A stretch of 64,000 nt of DNA from Pseudomonas endophytica (GCF_001411475.1 NZ_LLWH01000187.1:41213-105212); one strand, 5' to 3'. Shown: positions 1-9,112, counted from the first letter of the stretch. Made by a program: numbers and translations. The notes: a model not told the origin generated them from the sequence alone.

Positions 1-1400
1 CTGCCATCGGCGAGGCCGATGTGCTGATTATTGGTGGCGGCCTGAGCGGCACTCTGCTGGCCATGCAGTTGCTGCGTTTGCCGGGCGCCCGGCATATCGT
101 GCTGGTCGAGCCGCGGCCTGAGCTGGGGCGGGGCGAGGCTTACAGCGCTACCGAACTAGGGCACACCCTCAATGGCAATGCCGCACGCATGAGCATTGAT
201 CCAGACGATGCCGACGACCTGACGCGCTGGCTACAAGCGCATATTACTGACGGAGGCTGGCCTGAATCCGCTGCGCAACAGGTGCCGGTTGCGCACTTAT
301 TTCCGCCGCGCGGGTTGTTTGGCCGGTACGCCCAGCAGCGTTTGGCCGAAGCCTTAGTTCGCGGCAAGGTGCAAGGGTCGAGTCTGACCCATGTGCGCGA
401 TGAAGTGATCGGCCTGCAAACCGATGACCGCCGGGTGCAGGTCACCCTCAAAGACGGTCGCCAGTTGCAGGCAAGTATCGCGGTGTTGGCCACGGGGATG
501 TTCCCGGCAGCGCGCACTGCGCAACGTCAATCCAGTGGTCTTAATGCCGCAGCACTGGACCCATGGGATGTTGCGGCCTTGCGTGGGTTGCCGGTGGATG
601 CTCGGGTACTGATCATTGGGTCAGGGCTGACCATGGTCGATGCTCTAGAGTCACTGAATCAGGCCGGACACCGCGGACCTATTGAGGTCTTTTCACGGCA
701 TGGTCTGTTGCCTCACGTGCGTCGTCAGCCACCGGCGTGGGAAGACTTTTTGAGCCAAGCTCCTGAGATTCGCAGCCCACTGCAATTGCTGCGTGCGCTA
801 CGCCAACACTGCCAACGTGCGCAAGCGATGGGCATAGACTGGCAGGCGCCGCTCGACACCGTGCGCGTGCACATCCCTCGATTGTGGAGCCAGGCCAGCG
901 ATGTTCAGCGTCGTCAATTTGTGCGCCATGTCCGGCCTTGGTGGGAAAGCCATCACCATCGTTCGCCGCCACAGGGTAATGCCTTACTGCAAAAACTACT
1001 CAAAGAAGGGCGGTTAACCATTCAAGCGGCCTCGCTACAAGGCGTGGCGTCAAGCGACGACGGACGCCCGCAAATTCGGTTGCGCTATCGCGGGCAAACG
1101 CAAGTCAGGGTGGTTGAAGGTGATGGTTTGATTAACTCTACGGGCATCGAGTATGACTGGCGTCGAGTTGACAAAGCCTTGCCCCGACAATTGCTTGAGC
1201 GGGGTTTGATTCGCGTCGGTAACTTAGGCTTGGGTATTGCCGCCGATCCTTCAGGGGCGGTGCTTAACGCGCAATCACAGCCTGCTAAACGTCTATTTGC
1301 GATGGGCCCACCGTTGCGCGGCGAGTGGTGGGAAAGTACTGCGGTGACGGATGTGGCTTTGCAGGCCAAAGCATTGGCGGCAAAGTTGGTGTCGTTATAA
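1..1400 (+). CDS. FAD/NAD(P)-binding protein, 5' end outside the window
   Basis: The reading frame is already open at base 3 (A-I-G-E-A-D before the GTG at 21), so the gene very probably begins upstream and is cut by the window edge. A dinucleotide-binding motif, VLIIGGGLSGTLLA, opens the visible part, and a second Rossmann glycine motif, VLIIGSGLTMVDAL, lies near residue 195. This two-motif layout fits the FAD-NAD(P)-binding family (NAD_binding_9 type), soluble flavin-dependent oxidoreductases whose substrates are mostly unknown. The C-terminal part carries INSTGIEYD and FAMGPPLRGEWWESTA, typical of the family's second FAD contact. The gene converges on the ssuD-like gene across a short hairpin-containing gap. 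The family assignment is firm; no substrate can be read from the sequence. Confidence 0.8.
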   Translation, partial: AIGEADVLIIGGGLSGTLLAMQLLRLPGARHIVLVEPRPELGRGEAYSATELGHTLNGNAARMSIDPDDADDLTRWLQAHITDGGWPESAAQQVPVAHLFPPRGLFGRYAQQRLAEALVRGKVQGSSLTHVRDEVIGLQTDDRRVQVTLKDGRQLQASIAVLATGMFPAARTAQRQSSGLNAAALDPWDVAALRGLPVDARVLIIGSGLTMVDALESLNQAGHRGPIEVFSRHGLLPHVRRQPPAWEDFLSQAPEIRSPLQLLRALRQHCQRAQAMGIDWQAPLDTVRVHIPRLWSQASDVQRRQFVRHVRPWWESHHHRSPPQGNALLQKLLKEGRLTIQAASLQGVASSDDGRPQIRLRYRGQTQVRVVEGDGLINSTGIEYDWRRVDKALPRQLLERGLIRVGNLGLGIAADPSGAVLNAQSQPAKRLFAMGPPLRGEWWESTAVTDVALQAKALAAKLVSL

Positions 1401-1447
1401 GGCGGTTACTTATACGGTGAGAAGAGCCGGTGGGCCGTTCAATTGCT

Positions 1448-1479
1448 TCGCGATCTTTTGGCTGCACAAAAGATCGCGA
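1448..1479. terminator. Hairpin between convergent genes
   Basis: A perfect 13-bp stem (tcgcgatcttttg / caaaagatcgcga) with a 6-base loop lies between the convergent stops at 1400 and 1503. Read on either strand the 3' arm is followed by few T residues, so it may act as a bidirectional terminator or as a REP-type palindrome; its core resembles the tcgcgagc REP element at 7136. Confidence 0.5.
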
Positions 1480-1502
1480 GCACGTTTACATCGCCTTGCG
1501 GA

Positions 1503-2645
1503 TTACTTTGCCTGACTTGGAAGCACATCATTGGCAATCATTTCGCCAAACGGTCCGGTCAGATTGGTAATGCCACGGCCCGCGAGGCTGGCATAAGGTT
1601 CTGGTAGCAGTGGGAACACCAGTTCGGCAAAGCGGTAGGCTTCTTCCAGATGCGGATAGCCCGAGAAGATAAAACTCTCGATGCCCAAGTCGGCATATTC
1701 CTTGATGCGCTCCGCGACTTGTTGGGGGTTGCCCACCAGCGCTGTACCGGCGCCGCCGCGAACCAAGCCAACGCCTGCCCATAAGTTGGGCGCAATCTGC
1801 AGATTGTCGCGGCGCCCGTCGTGCAGTGCGGCCATACGGCGCTGGCCCTCAGAGTCAAAGCGCGCGAAGGAGGCTTGAGCGGATGCGATGGTTTCATCGC
1901 TGATGTGTTCGATCAGGGTGTCAGCGGCTTTCCACGCTTCTTGTTCGGTTTCGCGGACAATCACATGCAGGCGGATCCCAAAACGTACGCTGCGCCCCAA
2001 ACGTGCTGCGCGCTCGCGGACATCGGCAATTTTCTCGGCCACGGCCGCAGGCGGTTCACCCCAAGTCAGGTACACGTCTACCTGTTCGGCAGCTAATTCG
2101 TGAGCGGCTTCGGAAGAGCCTCCGAAGTACAGCGGCGGATAGGGCTTTTGTACGGGAGGGTACAACGCCTTGGCGTTCTGTACGCGCAAGTGTTTGCCTT
2201 CAAAGTCTACCGACTCACCTTGCAAGACCCGGCGCCAGATTTTCAAAAATTCATCAGAGACTTCGTAACGCTCGCTGTGGTCAAGGAAGCTACCGTCGCC
2301 CCGGTTTTCATCGGGGTCGCCGCCCGTCACCACATTGATTAATAGACGCCCGCCGGACAGCCGATCGAGGGTGGCCGCCATGCGTGCCGAGACGGTGGGC
2401 GAAATAATTCCTGGGCGAATCGCGACCAAATAACGCAAGCGCTCGGTCAACGGCACCAACGCAGAAGCAATGACCCATGAGTCTTCGCAAGAACGTCCGG
2501 TGGGGATGAGAACCCCGTAATACCCTAAATCATCAGCGGCCTGAGCGACTTGTTTCAGATAGTTAAGCGTCACCGGGCGCGCACCTTTGGTGGTGCCCAG
2601 AAAGTGGCCGTCGCCGTGAGTCGGGAGGAACCAAAACACATCCAT
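1503..2645 (-). CDS. ssuD: FMNH2-dependent alkanesulfonate monooxygenase, SsuD-like
   Basis: A 380-residue bacterial luciferase-like (TIM-barrel) monooxygenase. It matches the SsuD family along its whole length: [15 protein letters not shown] near the N-terminus, the [14 protein letters not shown] active-site block, [34 protein letters not shown], and [17 protein letters not shown] near residue 290. SsuD uses reduced FMN from a partner reductase to desulfonate C2-C10 alkanesulfonates to aldehyde and sulfite during sulfate starvation. AAGGA lies about 8 bases before the ATG. Unlike the usual ssuEADCB operon, no reductase, transporter or sulfur regulator adjoins it, so it may be a paralogue serving another sulfonate (msu- or sfn-type roles are possible). 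The family is confident; the exact substrate is not. Confidence 0.85.
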   Translation of the reverse strand: MDVFWFLPTHGDGHFLGTTKGARPVTLNYLKQVAQAADDLGYYGVLIPTGRSCEDSWVIASALVPLTERLRYLVAIRPGIISPTVSARMAATLDRLSGGRLLINVVTGGDPDENRGDGSFLDHSERYEVSDEFLKIWRRVLQGESVDFEGKHLRVQNAKALYPPVQKPYPPLYFGGSSEAAHELAAEQVDVYLTWGEPPAAVAEKIADVRERAARLGRSVRFGIRLHVIVRETEQEAWKAADTLIEHISDETIASAQASFARFDSEGQRRMAALHDGRRDNLQIAPNLWAGVGLVRGGAGTALVGNPQQVAERIKEYADLGIESFIFSGYPHLEEAYRFAELVFPLLPEPYASLAGRGITNLTGPFGEMIANDVLPSQAK

Positions 2646-3036
2646 TAAAAAATCCTTAAGCGATTTTCAGCCAACGATGAGCAGATCCTCCTAGTCAGCA
2701 ATCTCCGTACCAACAGCCAATCGCCCAAGAATAGGGCTTTAGACGATAGTTAATGAGGTGCGCAGTGTTGATTGAGTGCTTAAGTGTAGATTTGCTGTTT
2801 GATTTGCAACAGTTGTCGTGCCAACAGTTAAGCGCTGTCGGACATAGATTCGGACACGATCAATGGCCATAACGATCCCTTTTTGGCCTGCATACCTCTG
2901 TGAAGCACCCCATGGGTCGGCAAGAATCGAATCAACTTATAAGAGCTGTCTTACAGACCCTTGCCCTTGTTAGGGCTGCTGCCGTGTACAAAACATAAAA
3001 ACTATCGCTCTCACGCCAACCATGGGGAATGCATTT
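2646..3036. other. Intergenic region between ssuD-like and potF-like genes
   Basis: About 390 bases separate two divergent genes and should hold both promoters. A small stem GCCCT-tgtt-AGGGC lies around 2966-2980. I found no recognisable operator, sigma-54 site, riboswitch or small ORF. Confidence 0.4.
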
Positions 3037-4137
3037 ATGAGCACGATCAAACGCTTACTGGGCGCCACGGTCTGTGGTTTGTCGCTACTGGCCAGCGCAG
3101 TTCAAGCCAATCCGGGCGAACTGCGGGTCTACAACTGGGCGGATTACATCTTGCCGTCAGTGCCCAAAGACTTTGCCAAAGACACCGGGATCAAAGTGAT
3201 CTGGGACACCTTCGACACTAACGAATCGCTGGAAGCGAAACTACTCACTGGCAACTCGGGTTACGACCTGGTCGTGCCGTCCAACCAGTTTTTGGACACT
3301 CAGATCAAGGCAGGCGTATTTCAAAAGCTCGACAAATCCAAGTTACCTAATTGGAAGCATCAAGACCCGCAGCTGCTCAAGCTATTGGAAACCAACGACC
3401 CTGGCAACCAATACGGCGTGCCCTATATGGTCGGCACGGTGTTGATCGGTTTTAACCCAGACAAGGTCAAGGCTGTATTAGGCGATGATGCGCCAGTGGA
3501 CAGTTGGGATCTGGTGTTCAAACCCGAAAACATGGAAAAGCTCAAATCGTGCGGGGTCGCGATGCTCGACTCACCGTCTGAAATCTTGCCATTGGCGTTG
3601 CATTATTTGGGCTTAGACCCGAACAGCCAAAACCCGGAAGACTATGAAAAAGCCAAAGAGCTGATGTTGAAAATCCGCCCTTATGTCACGTACTTCAACT
3701 CAGCCAAATACATGACCGATATCGCCAACGGTGACATCTGCGTCGCCATTGGTTACTCGGGGAGTTTTTACCAATTTGGCAACCGTGCCAAAGAAGCGAA
3801 AAACGGCGTGGTAGTGGACTGGCGTTTGCCTAAAGAAGGCGCGCCGATCTGGTTTGATACGTTTGCTATCCCTAAAAGCGCGAAAAACGTTGAGCAAGCC
3901 CATGAGTTCTTGAACACCCTGCTGGAGCCAAAAGTGATCGCTTCGATCAGCGACTTTTTGGGCTACCCGAACGCCAACAAGGATTCGCTGCCGTTGATCA
4001 ATAAAGACATTACCGGCAACTCTAACCTGACCCCGACCAGCGAAGCATTGAAGTCGCTGTACGTCGTACAGCCGCTGCCACAAAAGCTTGAGCGTGTGCG
4101 CACCCGGACATGGACCAGCATCAAGTCAGACAAGTAG
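3037..4137 (+). CDS. Polyamine ABC transporter substrate-binding protein (PotF/SpuD-like)
   Basis: A periplasmic type-1 extracellular solute-binding protein of 366 residues. The ATG at 3037 is preferred to the ATG at 3022 because GGGGAA sits 7 bases before it. A Sec signal peptide, MSTIKRLLGATVCGLSLLAS..VQA, is followed by GELRVYNWADYILPSV, the classic PotF/SpuD mature start; YDLVVPSNQFLDTQI, NQYGVPYMVGTVLIGFN and IANGDICVAIGYSG are further family blocks. Such proteins deliver putrescine or spermidine to PotGHI-type permeases. No permease or ATPase genes are adjacent, so it is an orphan binding protein that must share a transporter elsewhere or act in sensing. The ligand is inferred from family only. 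Confidence 0.9.
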   Translation: MSTIKRLLGATVCGLSLLASAVQANPGELRVYNWADYILPSVPKDFAKDTGIKVIWDTFDTNESLEAKLLTGNSGYDLVVPSNQFLDTQIKAGVFQKLDKSKLPNWKHQDPQLLKLLETNDPGNQYGVPYMVGTVLIGFNPDKVKAVLGDDAPVDSWDLVFKPENMEKLKSCGVAMLDSPSEILPLALHYLGLDPNSQNPEDYEKAKELMLKIRPYVTYFNSAKYMTDIANGDICVAIGYSGSFYQFGNRAKEAKNGVVVDWRLPKEGAPIWFDTFAIPKSAKNVEQAHEFLNTLLEPKVIASISDFLGYPNANKDSLPLINKDITGNSNLTPTSEALKSLYVVQPLPQKLERVRTRTWTSIKSDK

Positions 4138-4175
4138 TCGGCGCTTAGGCCGAGTCTTTGAGTACAGTCCACGGC

Positions 4176-4240
4176 GGAGCTGCCGCAGGCTGCGATCTTT
4201 TGCTTTTAAAGATCAACAGATCGCAGCCTTCGGCAGCTCC
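4176..4240. repeat. REP palindrome
   Basis: An inverted repeat: the arm ggagctgccgcaggctgcga with cttt, a short spacer, then the reverse complement with one change (ccttcggcagctcc). It matches the elements at 34230 and 47942, so it is a dispersed REP family of this genome. It sits after the potF-like stop, where it can stabilise mRNA ends or help stop transcription. Confidence 0.9.
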
Positions 4241-4287
4241 TACAAGGGTATGTGGGGTACTTTCACGCCACGCTGCATCTGCTGTGC

Positions 4288-4312
4288 GGAGCTGCCCCAG
4301 GCTGCGATCTTT
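4288..4312. repeat. REP half-element
   Basis: A single arm (ggagctgccccaggctgcga plus tcttt) of the REP family, with one base different from the arm at 4176. The facing arm is absent, so it looks like a decayed copy. Confidence 0.7.
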
Positions 4313-4331
4313 CACCCGGAGTAACCGACTA

Positions 4332-5702
4332 TCAGTCTTTCAGCACCGCCTTAAGCAACGGGTCATTCAAGTAGGCGACGTTAAGTCGAGTCCACGGATT
4401 GATGCTCGACTGTTCGGGCGAAAAAATATGCCCCGGCGCGATCATGAATCCCTTGGGCTGTAACTCACGGGTCAGTTGCTTGGCATCGTCGATATGGGCA
4501 AAACGTGCCCACAAGTAGAGGCTCTGCTCTGGTCGACATAAAACCTGGGCTCCGATCTCGTCGAGCATCTGCAAGCCTATGGACGTGGCCGTTTTGAGCC
4601 GCTCTTGCAGGCGGATCAGGTGCCGCAGGAAGTGCCCCTCGGTCAAGATCACATCCACCACTCGCTCGCAAAACTCCGATGAACTGGTGTGCAACAGCAT
4701 TTTCAAATCCCCTAGCTCATCAATAATGTCTTTGCTGCCGGCGATAAATCCGACGCGCAGCGCGGCGGACACTGATTTGGAAAAACTGCCCACGTACAAC
4801 GAGCGTTGCAGTTGATCGAGCGCCGACACTTTGATCGCAGAGGCCGGTTTGAAGTCCGCGAGTGCGTCGTCATCGACCAGAATAAAGTTGTACTGTTGGG
4901 CGAGCTGCACCAGCCGATGGGCCTTGCTCGGCGAAATATCAGACCCGGTAGGGTTGTGGCCCACGGACTGAATAAAAAAAAGTTTAGGCGTGTGGGTGCG
5001 CAGGTGTTGTTCCAGTACCTGCAGGTCTGGGCCGTCTGCCAGGCGCGGTACGCTCAGCATCTGCGCACCTTGCAGTTGCAGTTTGCCAAACAACGGGTAA
5101 TAGCCAGGGTCTTCAACGAGCACCGCATCGCCGTGGGCAATGAAGCGGCGGATGATCAGGTCAAGGGCGTGGTTGGCACCGTGAGTGGTGACGATTTGTC
5201 GAGGGCTGGCGCTGATTGAGTAGCTGGCCAGTTTTTGCGCCAAGTGTTGACGCAGGCTGGCATTGCCCAGCCGGTTACCGTAACGAAACAGGGTGTTGAC
5301 CCCGGTACGCATGATCTGCCGAGTGAATTTGTCTAGACGCATGTCCATCAGCCAGTCCACGGGCGGGAAGCCTTCACCCAGTGGTGAATGGCTCGGCTCG
5401 CGAACAAATTGCTGACGCATCAGCCATACCGTGTCCATCGCCCGTGCATAGGGTTGAGGTTCGTCCGCTTCGCTGTGACTGGTCGCGCCCTGACGCACAA
5501 AAAAGCCTTGGCCGTGGCGCGCCTCAACCAACCCTTGGGAGGCCAGCGCCTCGTAAGCATTGATCACGGTATTTTTGGAATGGCCGAACAGGCGCATGCA
5601 TTCGCGCAGTGACGGCAAGCGATCGCCTTCGCGGTAAGTGCCATTGCCGATCTGTTCGACCAGCGAAGCGGTCAGTTGCTGAGCAAGCGTTAGGCGCACC
5701 AT
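4332..5702 (-). CDS. MocR-type transcriptional regulator (GntR HTH plus aminotransferase domain)
   Basis: A PLP-dependent MocR/PdxR-family regulator of 456 residues. Residues 1-75 form a GntR winged helix (LTASLVEQIGNGTYREGDRLPSLRECMRLF, here split: REGDRLPSLREC is the core). The rest is a fold-type I aminotransferase domain, with HNPTGSDIS, VDDDALADF and the PLP-lysine block YVGSFSKSVSAALRVGF. The ATG at 5702 is chosen over one at 5810 because the HTH begins right after it and AGGA lies upstream. It is divergent from mvaA with 129 bases between, which contain repeated GGTAC motifs, so it most likely controls the mevalonate genes. That target is an inference from position. Confidence 0.88.
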   Translation of the reverse strand: MVRLTLAQQLTASLVEQIGNGTYREGDRLPSLRECMRLFGHSKNTVINAYEALASQGLVEARHGQGFFVRQGATSHSEADEPQPYARAMDTVWLMRQQFVREPSHSPLGEGFPPVDWLMDMRLDKFTRQIMRTGVNTLFRYGNRLGNASLRQHLAQKLASYSISASPRQIVTTHGANHALDLIIRRFIAHGDAVLVEDPGYYPLFGKLQLQGAQMLSVPRLADGPDLQVLEQHLRTHTPKLFFIQSVGHNPTGSDISPSKAHRLVQLAQQYNFILVDDDALADFKPASAIKVSALDQLQRSLYVGSFSKSVSAALRVGFIAGSKDIIDELGDLKMLLHTSSSEFCERVVDVILTEGHFLRHLIRLQERLKTATSIGLQMLDEIGAQVLCRPEQSLYLWARFAHIDDAKQLTRELQPKGFMIAPGHIFSPEQSSINPWTRLNVAYLNDPLLKAVLKD

Positions 5703-5730
5703 GATCGCAGTCCTAGCGAAATGGAATGAG

Positions 5731-5765
5731 GGTACAGCTTGGGTACTGTTTGTGCGAACTGTACC
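5731..5765. promoter_or_regulatory. Candidate MocR operator (GGTAC repeats)
   Basis: The mocR-mvaA spacer contains GGTACAG (5731-5737), GGTACTG 11 bases later (5742-5748) and the inverted copy CTGTACC (5759-5765). MocR regulators such as GabR and PdxR are known to bind arrays of direct plus inverted repeats, so this is the natural operator candidate. The role is inferred. Confidence 0.5.
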
Positions 5766-5831
5766 TTTTATGTGGGCACAGGGCGTTTTAGGGTGAGGGC
5801 CACACAACAATAAAGACCACTGGATTTCGCC

Positions 5832-7118
5832 ATGAGTATTGATTCGCGCCTTCCCCAGTTCCGCAGCATGGCACCCGTAGAACGTTTGGGGTACTTGCAG
5901 GACCTTATTGAACTGTCCGCTGATGATGTCGCCCTGTTGCGCGAACCAGGCGCATTAGCCTTGGAAACGGCCGACGGCATGATCGAAAACGTGATAGGCA
6001 CCTTTGAGTTGCCGTATGCAGTGGCGAGCAACTTTCAGATTAATGGCCGCGACGTGATCGTGCCGATGGTGGTTGAAGAGCCTTCAGTCGTGGCCGCTGC
6101 CTCGTTCATGGCCAAGCTGGCGCGTGAAGCGGGCGGCTTTCAAACCTCCAGCTCGTTGCCATTGATGCGCGCGCAAGTTCAGATCGTTGATGTTGAAGAT
6201 CCGTTTAACGCGCGCTTGAGCCTGTTGCGCCGCAAGGATGAAATCATCGAGTTGGCGAATCGCAAAGACCAACTTCTTAATTCGCTGGGCGGGGGTTGCC
6301 GGGACCTTGAAGTGCATACGTTCGCGCAAAGCCCGCGTGGGCCCATGCTGGTGGCGCACTTGATTGTCGATGTGCGTGATGCGATGGGCGCCAATACCGT
6401 AAACACCATGGCCGAAGCGGTTGCGCCGCTTATAGAAGAAATCACCGGGGCTAAGGTACGGCTGCGAATCCTTTCCAACCTGGCTGATTTACGTTTGGCT
6501 CGGGCTCAAATTCGCATTGCCCCGCAGTTGTTAACAACCTCCGAGTTCAAAGGTGAAGAGGTCATTGAAGGCATCCTTGATGCTTATAATTTCGCCGTGG
6601 TGGACCCGTACCGTGCCGCCACTCACAACAAAGGCATCATGAATGGCATCGACCCGCTGATTGTGGCCACCGGTAATGACTGGCGCGCGGTTGAGGCGGG
6701 CGCACATGCGTACGCGTGTCGAAACGGCCACTATGGTTCGCTGACGACGTGGGAGAAGGACAGTAAAGGTAATCTGGTGGGCACACTGGAAATGCCGATG
6801 CCGGTTGGCTTGGTTGGCGGTGCCACCAAGACTCATCCATTGGCGCAGTTGTCGTTGCGCATCCTCAAGGTCGAGACAGCCCAGCAGTTAGCCGAGATTG
6901 CGGTGGCGGTCGGTTTGGCACAAAACTTGGGCGCTCTGAGGGCGTTGTCCACTGAGGGCATTCAGCGCGGGCACATGGCCTTGCATGCGCGCAATATCGC
7001 ACTCACCGCCGGTGCACGGGGTGAGGAGCTGGGTTGGCTGGTCAAACAGATGGTCGACGCCCGTGACGTGCGTGCCGACCACGCAGCGGCATTGCTCAAG
7101 CAAAAACGCGGCTTGTGA
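5832..7118 (+). CDS. mvaA: Class II (degradative) hydroxymethylglutaryl-CoA reductase
   Basis: A 428-residue protein closely resembling Pseudomonas mevalonii MvaA, which oxidises mevalonate plus CoA to HMG-CoA with NAD+ during growth on mevalonate. The catalytic set is present at equivalent positions: Glu83 in [12 protein letters not shown], the Lys in [10 protein letters not shown] (near 267), the Asp in [10 protein letters not shown] (near 283) and the His in MALHARNIA (near 381). The dinucleotide motif DAMGANTVN and the [17 protein letters not shown] block are also intact. The P. mevalonii partner gene mvaB (HMG-CoA lyase) is not next to it; a membrane transporter pair follows instead. Enzyme family and catabolic class are confident. 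Confidence 0.96.
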   Translation: MSIDSRLPQFRSMAPVERLGYLQDLIELSADDVALLREPGALALETADGMIENVIGTFELPYAVASNFQINGRDVIVPMVVEEPSVVAAASFMAKLAREAGGFQTSSSLPLMRAQVQIVDVEDPFNARLSLLRRKDEIIELANRKDQLLNSLGGGCRDLEVHTFAQSPRGPMLVAHLIVDVRDAMGANTVNTMAEAVAPLIEEITGAKVRLRILSNLADLRLARAQIRIAPQLLTTSEFKGEEVIEGILDAYNFAVVDPYRAATHNKGIMNGIDPLIVATGNDWRAVEAGAHAYACRNGHYGSLTTWEKDSKGNLVGTLEMPMPVGLVGGATKTHPLAQLSLRILKVETAQQLAEIAVAVGLAQNLGALRALSTEGIQRGHMALHARNIALTAGARGEELGWLVKQMVDARDVRADHAAALLKQKRGL

Positions 7119-7135
7119 TGAAAACACCACGTCAT

Positions 7136-7192
7136 CTGTAGGATCGAGCTTGCTCGCGAGCTTTTAAAAGATCGCGAGCAAGCTCGCTACAG
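7136..7192. repeat. REP-like palindrome
   Basis: An inverted repeat ctgtaggatcgagcttgctc... / ...gagcaagctcgctacag with a central gcgagcttttaaaagatcgc. It is a different REP subfamily from the ggagctgccgcagg elements. It lies between mvaA and the membrane gene pair, where it could lower expression of the downstream genes relative to mvaA. Confidence 0.85.
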
Positions 7193-7247
7193 GTATTGGG
7201 GCATCTCTCTTCACCTTCATAACAATAAAAGCAGTGGGAGAATTTTT

Positions 7248-7724
7248 TTGAAACCTGAACTCTACGAAGTCTGGGGCGATACGGTGGATGCGCGGCATTT
7301 GGTGTACGCCATCGTAATCGGGGCCATCGTCAGCCTCAGCGCTTTTTTTACCGCGCAACACTTTTTGCTGCAATGGGTGGACTCAGCGCAGATGGCGCGG
7401 GCCTACGCCATGCTGGTCGGGATCGTTGGCTGTCTGGTGGGCGGTGCAATCAGCGCAACCTTATTCAAACCTAAGCGTCACGTGGTCGAACACGAGGCGG
7501 ATCCGGCGTGGCGCAGCCAAGTGCTGGTTGATCTGCAAAACGAGTTTGGCGACCTCGGGCGCCTCGCTGACTTGCCGCCAGAAACCATTAAAGAGCTCAA
7601 AGACATGGACCTTTACGACTTGTTCGTTGAGTACGAGCAGGGGCTGGAGAGCGCCGCCAAAGCTGAGCCGGTTTCCCAGACGCAACCGGCCACTGGCTTG
7701 GTCGGTAATGGAGGTCGGTCATGA
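7248..7724 (+). CDS. Small two-TM membrane protein, probable partner of the TctA-type permease
   Basis: A 158-residue protein starting at TTG, supported by GGGAG 7 bases upstream. Two hydrophobic segments (about residues 18-42 and 50-70) precede a soluble acidic tail (LADLPPETIKELKDMDLYDLF). Its stop overlaps the start of the permease gene by 4 bases (ATGA), so the two are translationally coupled. In tripartite tricarboxylate transporters a small membrane subunit (TctB, usually with four TMs) accompanies TctA; this protein has that position but not the typical TctB topology. I do not recognise the family with certainty. Its proximity to mvaA suggests a role in mevalonate uptake. Confidence 0.75.
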   Translation: MKPELYEVWGDTVDARHLVYAIVIGAIVSLSAFFTAQHFLLQWVDSAQMARAYAMLVGIVGCLVGGAISATLFKPKRHVVEHEADPAWRSQVLVDLQNEFGDLGRLADLPPETIKELKDMDLYDLFVEYEQGLESAAKAEPVSQTQPATGLVGNGGRS

Positions 7725-9109
7725 TCGCGTCGCTCTTCGACCAAGTGCTGATTGCGCTGGGCATGGGGATTATCGGGGCGGTGATTTTCGCAGCCATCGG
7801 TTTGATCTCTGGCAGCGATGAGACGACCACACTGGCCCCACTGACGTTGCTGGTAGTGCTGTTGGGCGTGCCTGCGCCAGGGGTGCTGACGTTTTTCTTG
7901 GCGGGCGCCGTGGCCAAGCACATGACCCACGCCGTACCCACTGCTTTGCTGGGGATTCCAGGTGACACCATGGCCACGCCCTTGATGCGCGAGGCTAATT
8001 TTTTGCGCAACCTCGGGGTGCCGCACATCGCGTTGCGCAAGATGATCTCCGGGGCCGTGATTGCCGCGCTGATTGCGGTGCCCATGGCCGTCTTGTTTGC
8101 GGTGATGTTGGCGCCTTTTGGCGACACCATTAAACGCACGGCGCCTTGGATCTTCCTAGCGGCGGCGATTGCGATTGCTTGGTTCTCGAAAGGGCGCCTG
8201 GCCGCTGTGCTGGCATTGATCCCCTTCGTACTGATTATTCTCGGTTTGCAAACCCTAACTGGCCAATATGGGGTAAAGCTTAGCGTCAGTTACTTTCTGG
8301 GCATCGCCATTGGGCCATTGATCGCGGCGCTATTCGCCATGATGGCTCCGGCCGAGCGCGAGAAAATGCGCCGCCAAGAGGTGCGTACGTTCTCGCTGTC
8401 ACCTGATGTAAAAAGCGGCGGTGGGTTTTTCCCAAATCCGCTCAAGGTACTGGACGGTAAACAAAGCCTGTGGACCGGCATTACCGCGGTGATTTCGAGC
8501 GCCACCTTTGTGTTCAGTCCGGTGGCTATGACCGTCATCATGGGCGAGTTAGTCGGCTCACGGGTTAAGCATGTTTACCATCGGCTGACCACGGTGATTA
8601 CCGCGCGCAATGGCGTCACCGAGTCCACTTATATTGCCGAGGCGCTGATTCCCTTGATCGCCTTTGGCTTGCCATTAAGCCCGGTGGCGGCTGGCCCGGC
8701 GGCGCCCTTGTTCAATGCGCCGCCACGCTTTAGCGTGGACTCTGCCTCGGGTGAAGTACACAACCTGCACTCACTGCTCAGCACGTGGGAGTTTTTGGGT
8801 TATGGGATGCTGGCGGTGGTGATTGCGCTGTTGATCGCTTACCCCTTCACCATGAATTACGCGTATCGCGCAGCGTCCTACGTGTCGCGCAAAATCAGCC
8901 ATGAAGCAGTGATTGCGACCTTTGTTGGGCTGATTCTGGTGATTGGTATCTGGGAGGGCGGCTTGCTGGGGTTGCTGGTGATTGTCACTGTGGGTTTGTT
9001 AGGCGGTTTCCTTTCACGCTTTTTGGGTTTCAACATCGGCGTGCAGTTTATGGGCTACTACACCGCGGTATTGACTGTCCCGGCGCTGGTCGCGCTGTTG
9101 GGCGCTTAA
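7721..9109 (+). CDS. Tripartite tricarboxylate transporter permease, TctA family
   Basis: A 462-residue polytopic inner-membrane protein with about 10-12 hydrophobic segments. Features of the TctA family include GMGIIGAVIFAAIGLISG near the N-terminus, TALLGIPGDTMATPLM near residue 80, and a second related half containing VTESTYIAEALIPLIAFGLP. GGAGG lies just before the ATG. TctA proteins form the channel of secondary carriers that usually need a periplasmic binding protein (TctC); none is encoded nearby. Since it follows the mevalonate-oxidising mvaA in the same direction, the simplest hypothesis is a mevalonate importer. Family confident, substrate inferred. Confidence 0.88.
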   Translation: MIASLFDQVLIALGMGIIGAVIFAAIGLISGSDETTTLAPLTLLVVLLGVPAPGVLTFFLAGAVAKHMTHAVPTALLGIPGDTMATPLMREANFLRNLGVPHIALRKMISGAVIAALIAVPMAVLFAVMLAPFGDTIKRTAPWIFLAAAIAIAWFSKGRLAAVLALIPFVLIILGLQTLTGQYGVKLSVSYFLGIAIGPLIAALFAMMAPAEREKMRRQEVRTFSLSPDVKSGGGFFPNPLKVLDGKQSLWTGITAVISSATFVFSPVAMTVIMGELVGSRVKHVYHRLTTVITARNGVTESTYIAEALIPLIAFGLPLSPVAAGPAAPLFNAPPRFSVDSASGEVHNLHSLLSTWEFLGYGMLAVVIALLIAYPFTMNYAYRAASYVSRKISHEAVIATFVGLILVIGIWEGGLLGLLVIVTVGLLGGFLSRFLGFNIGVQFMGYYTAVLTVPALVALLGA

Positions 9110-9112
9110 GGC

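Noticed and set aside
2646..3036. Riboswitch or small RNA upstream of the potF-like gene
   Set aside because: Only a 5-bp stem was found, with no conserved motif recognised.
5703..5810. N-terminal extension of the MocR protein from the ATG at 5810
   Set aside because: It would cover the whole divergent promoter and the GGTAC repeats and lies outside the conserved GntR domain; the ATG at 5702 has a ribosome site.
7248..7724. Calling the small membrane protein TctB outright
   Set aside because: It has two rather than about four TM segments and a long soluble tail; position alone does not prove homology.
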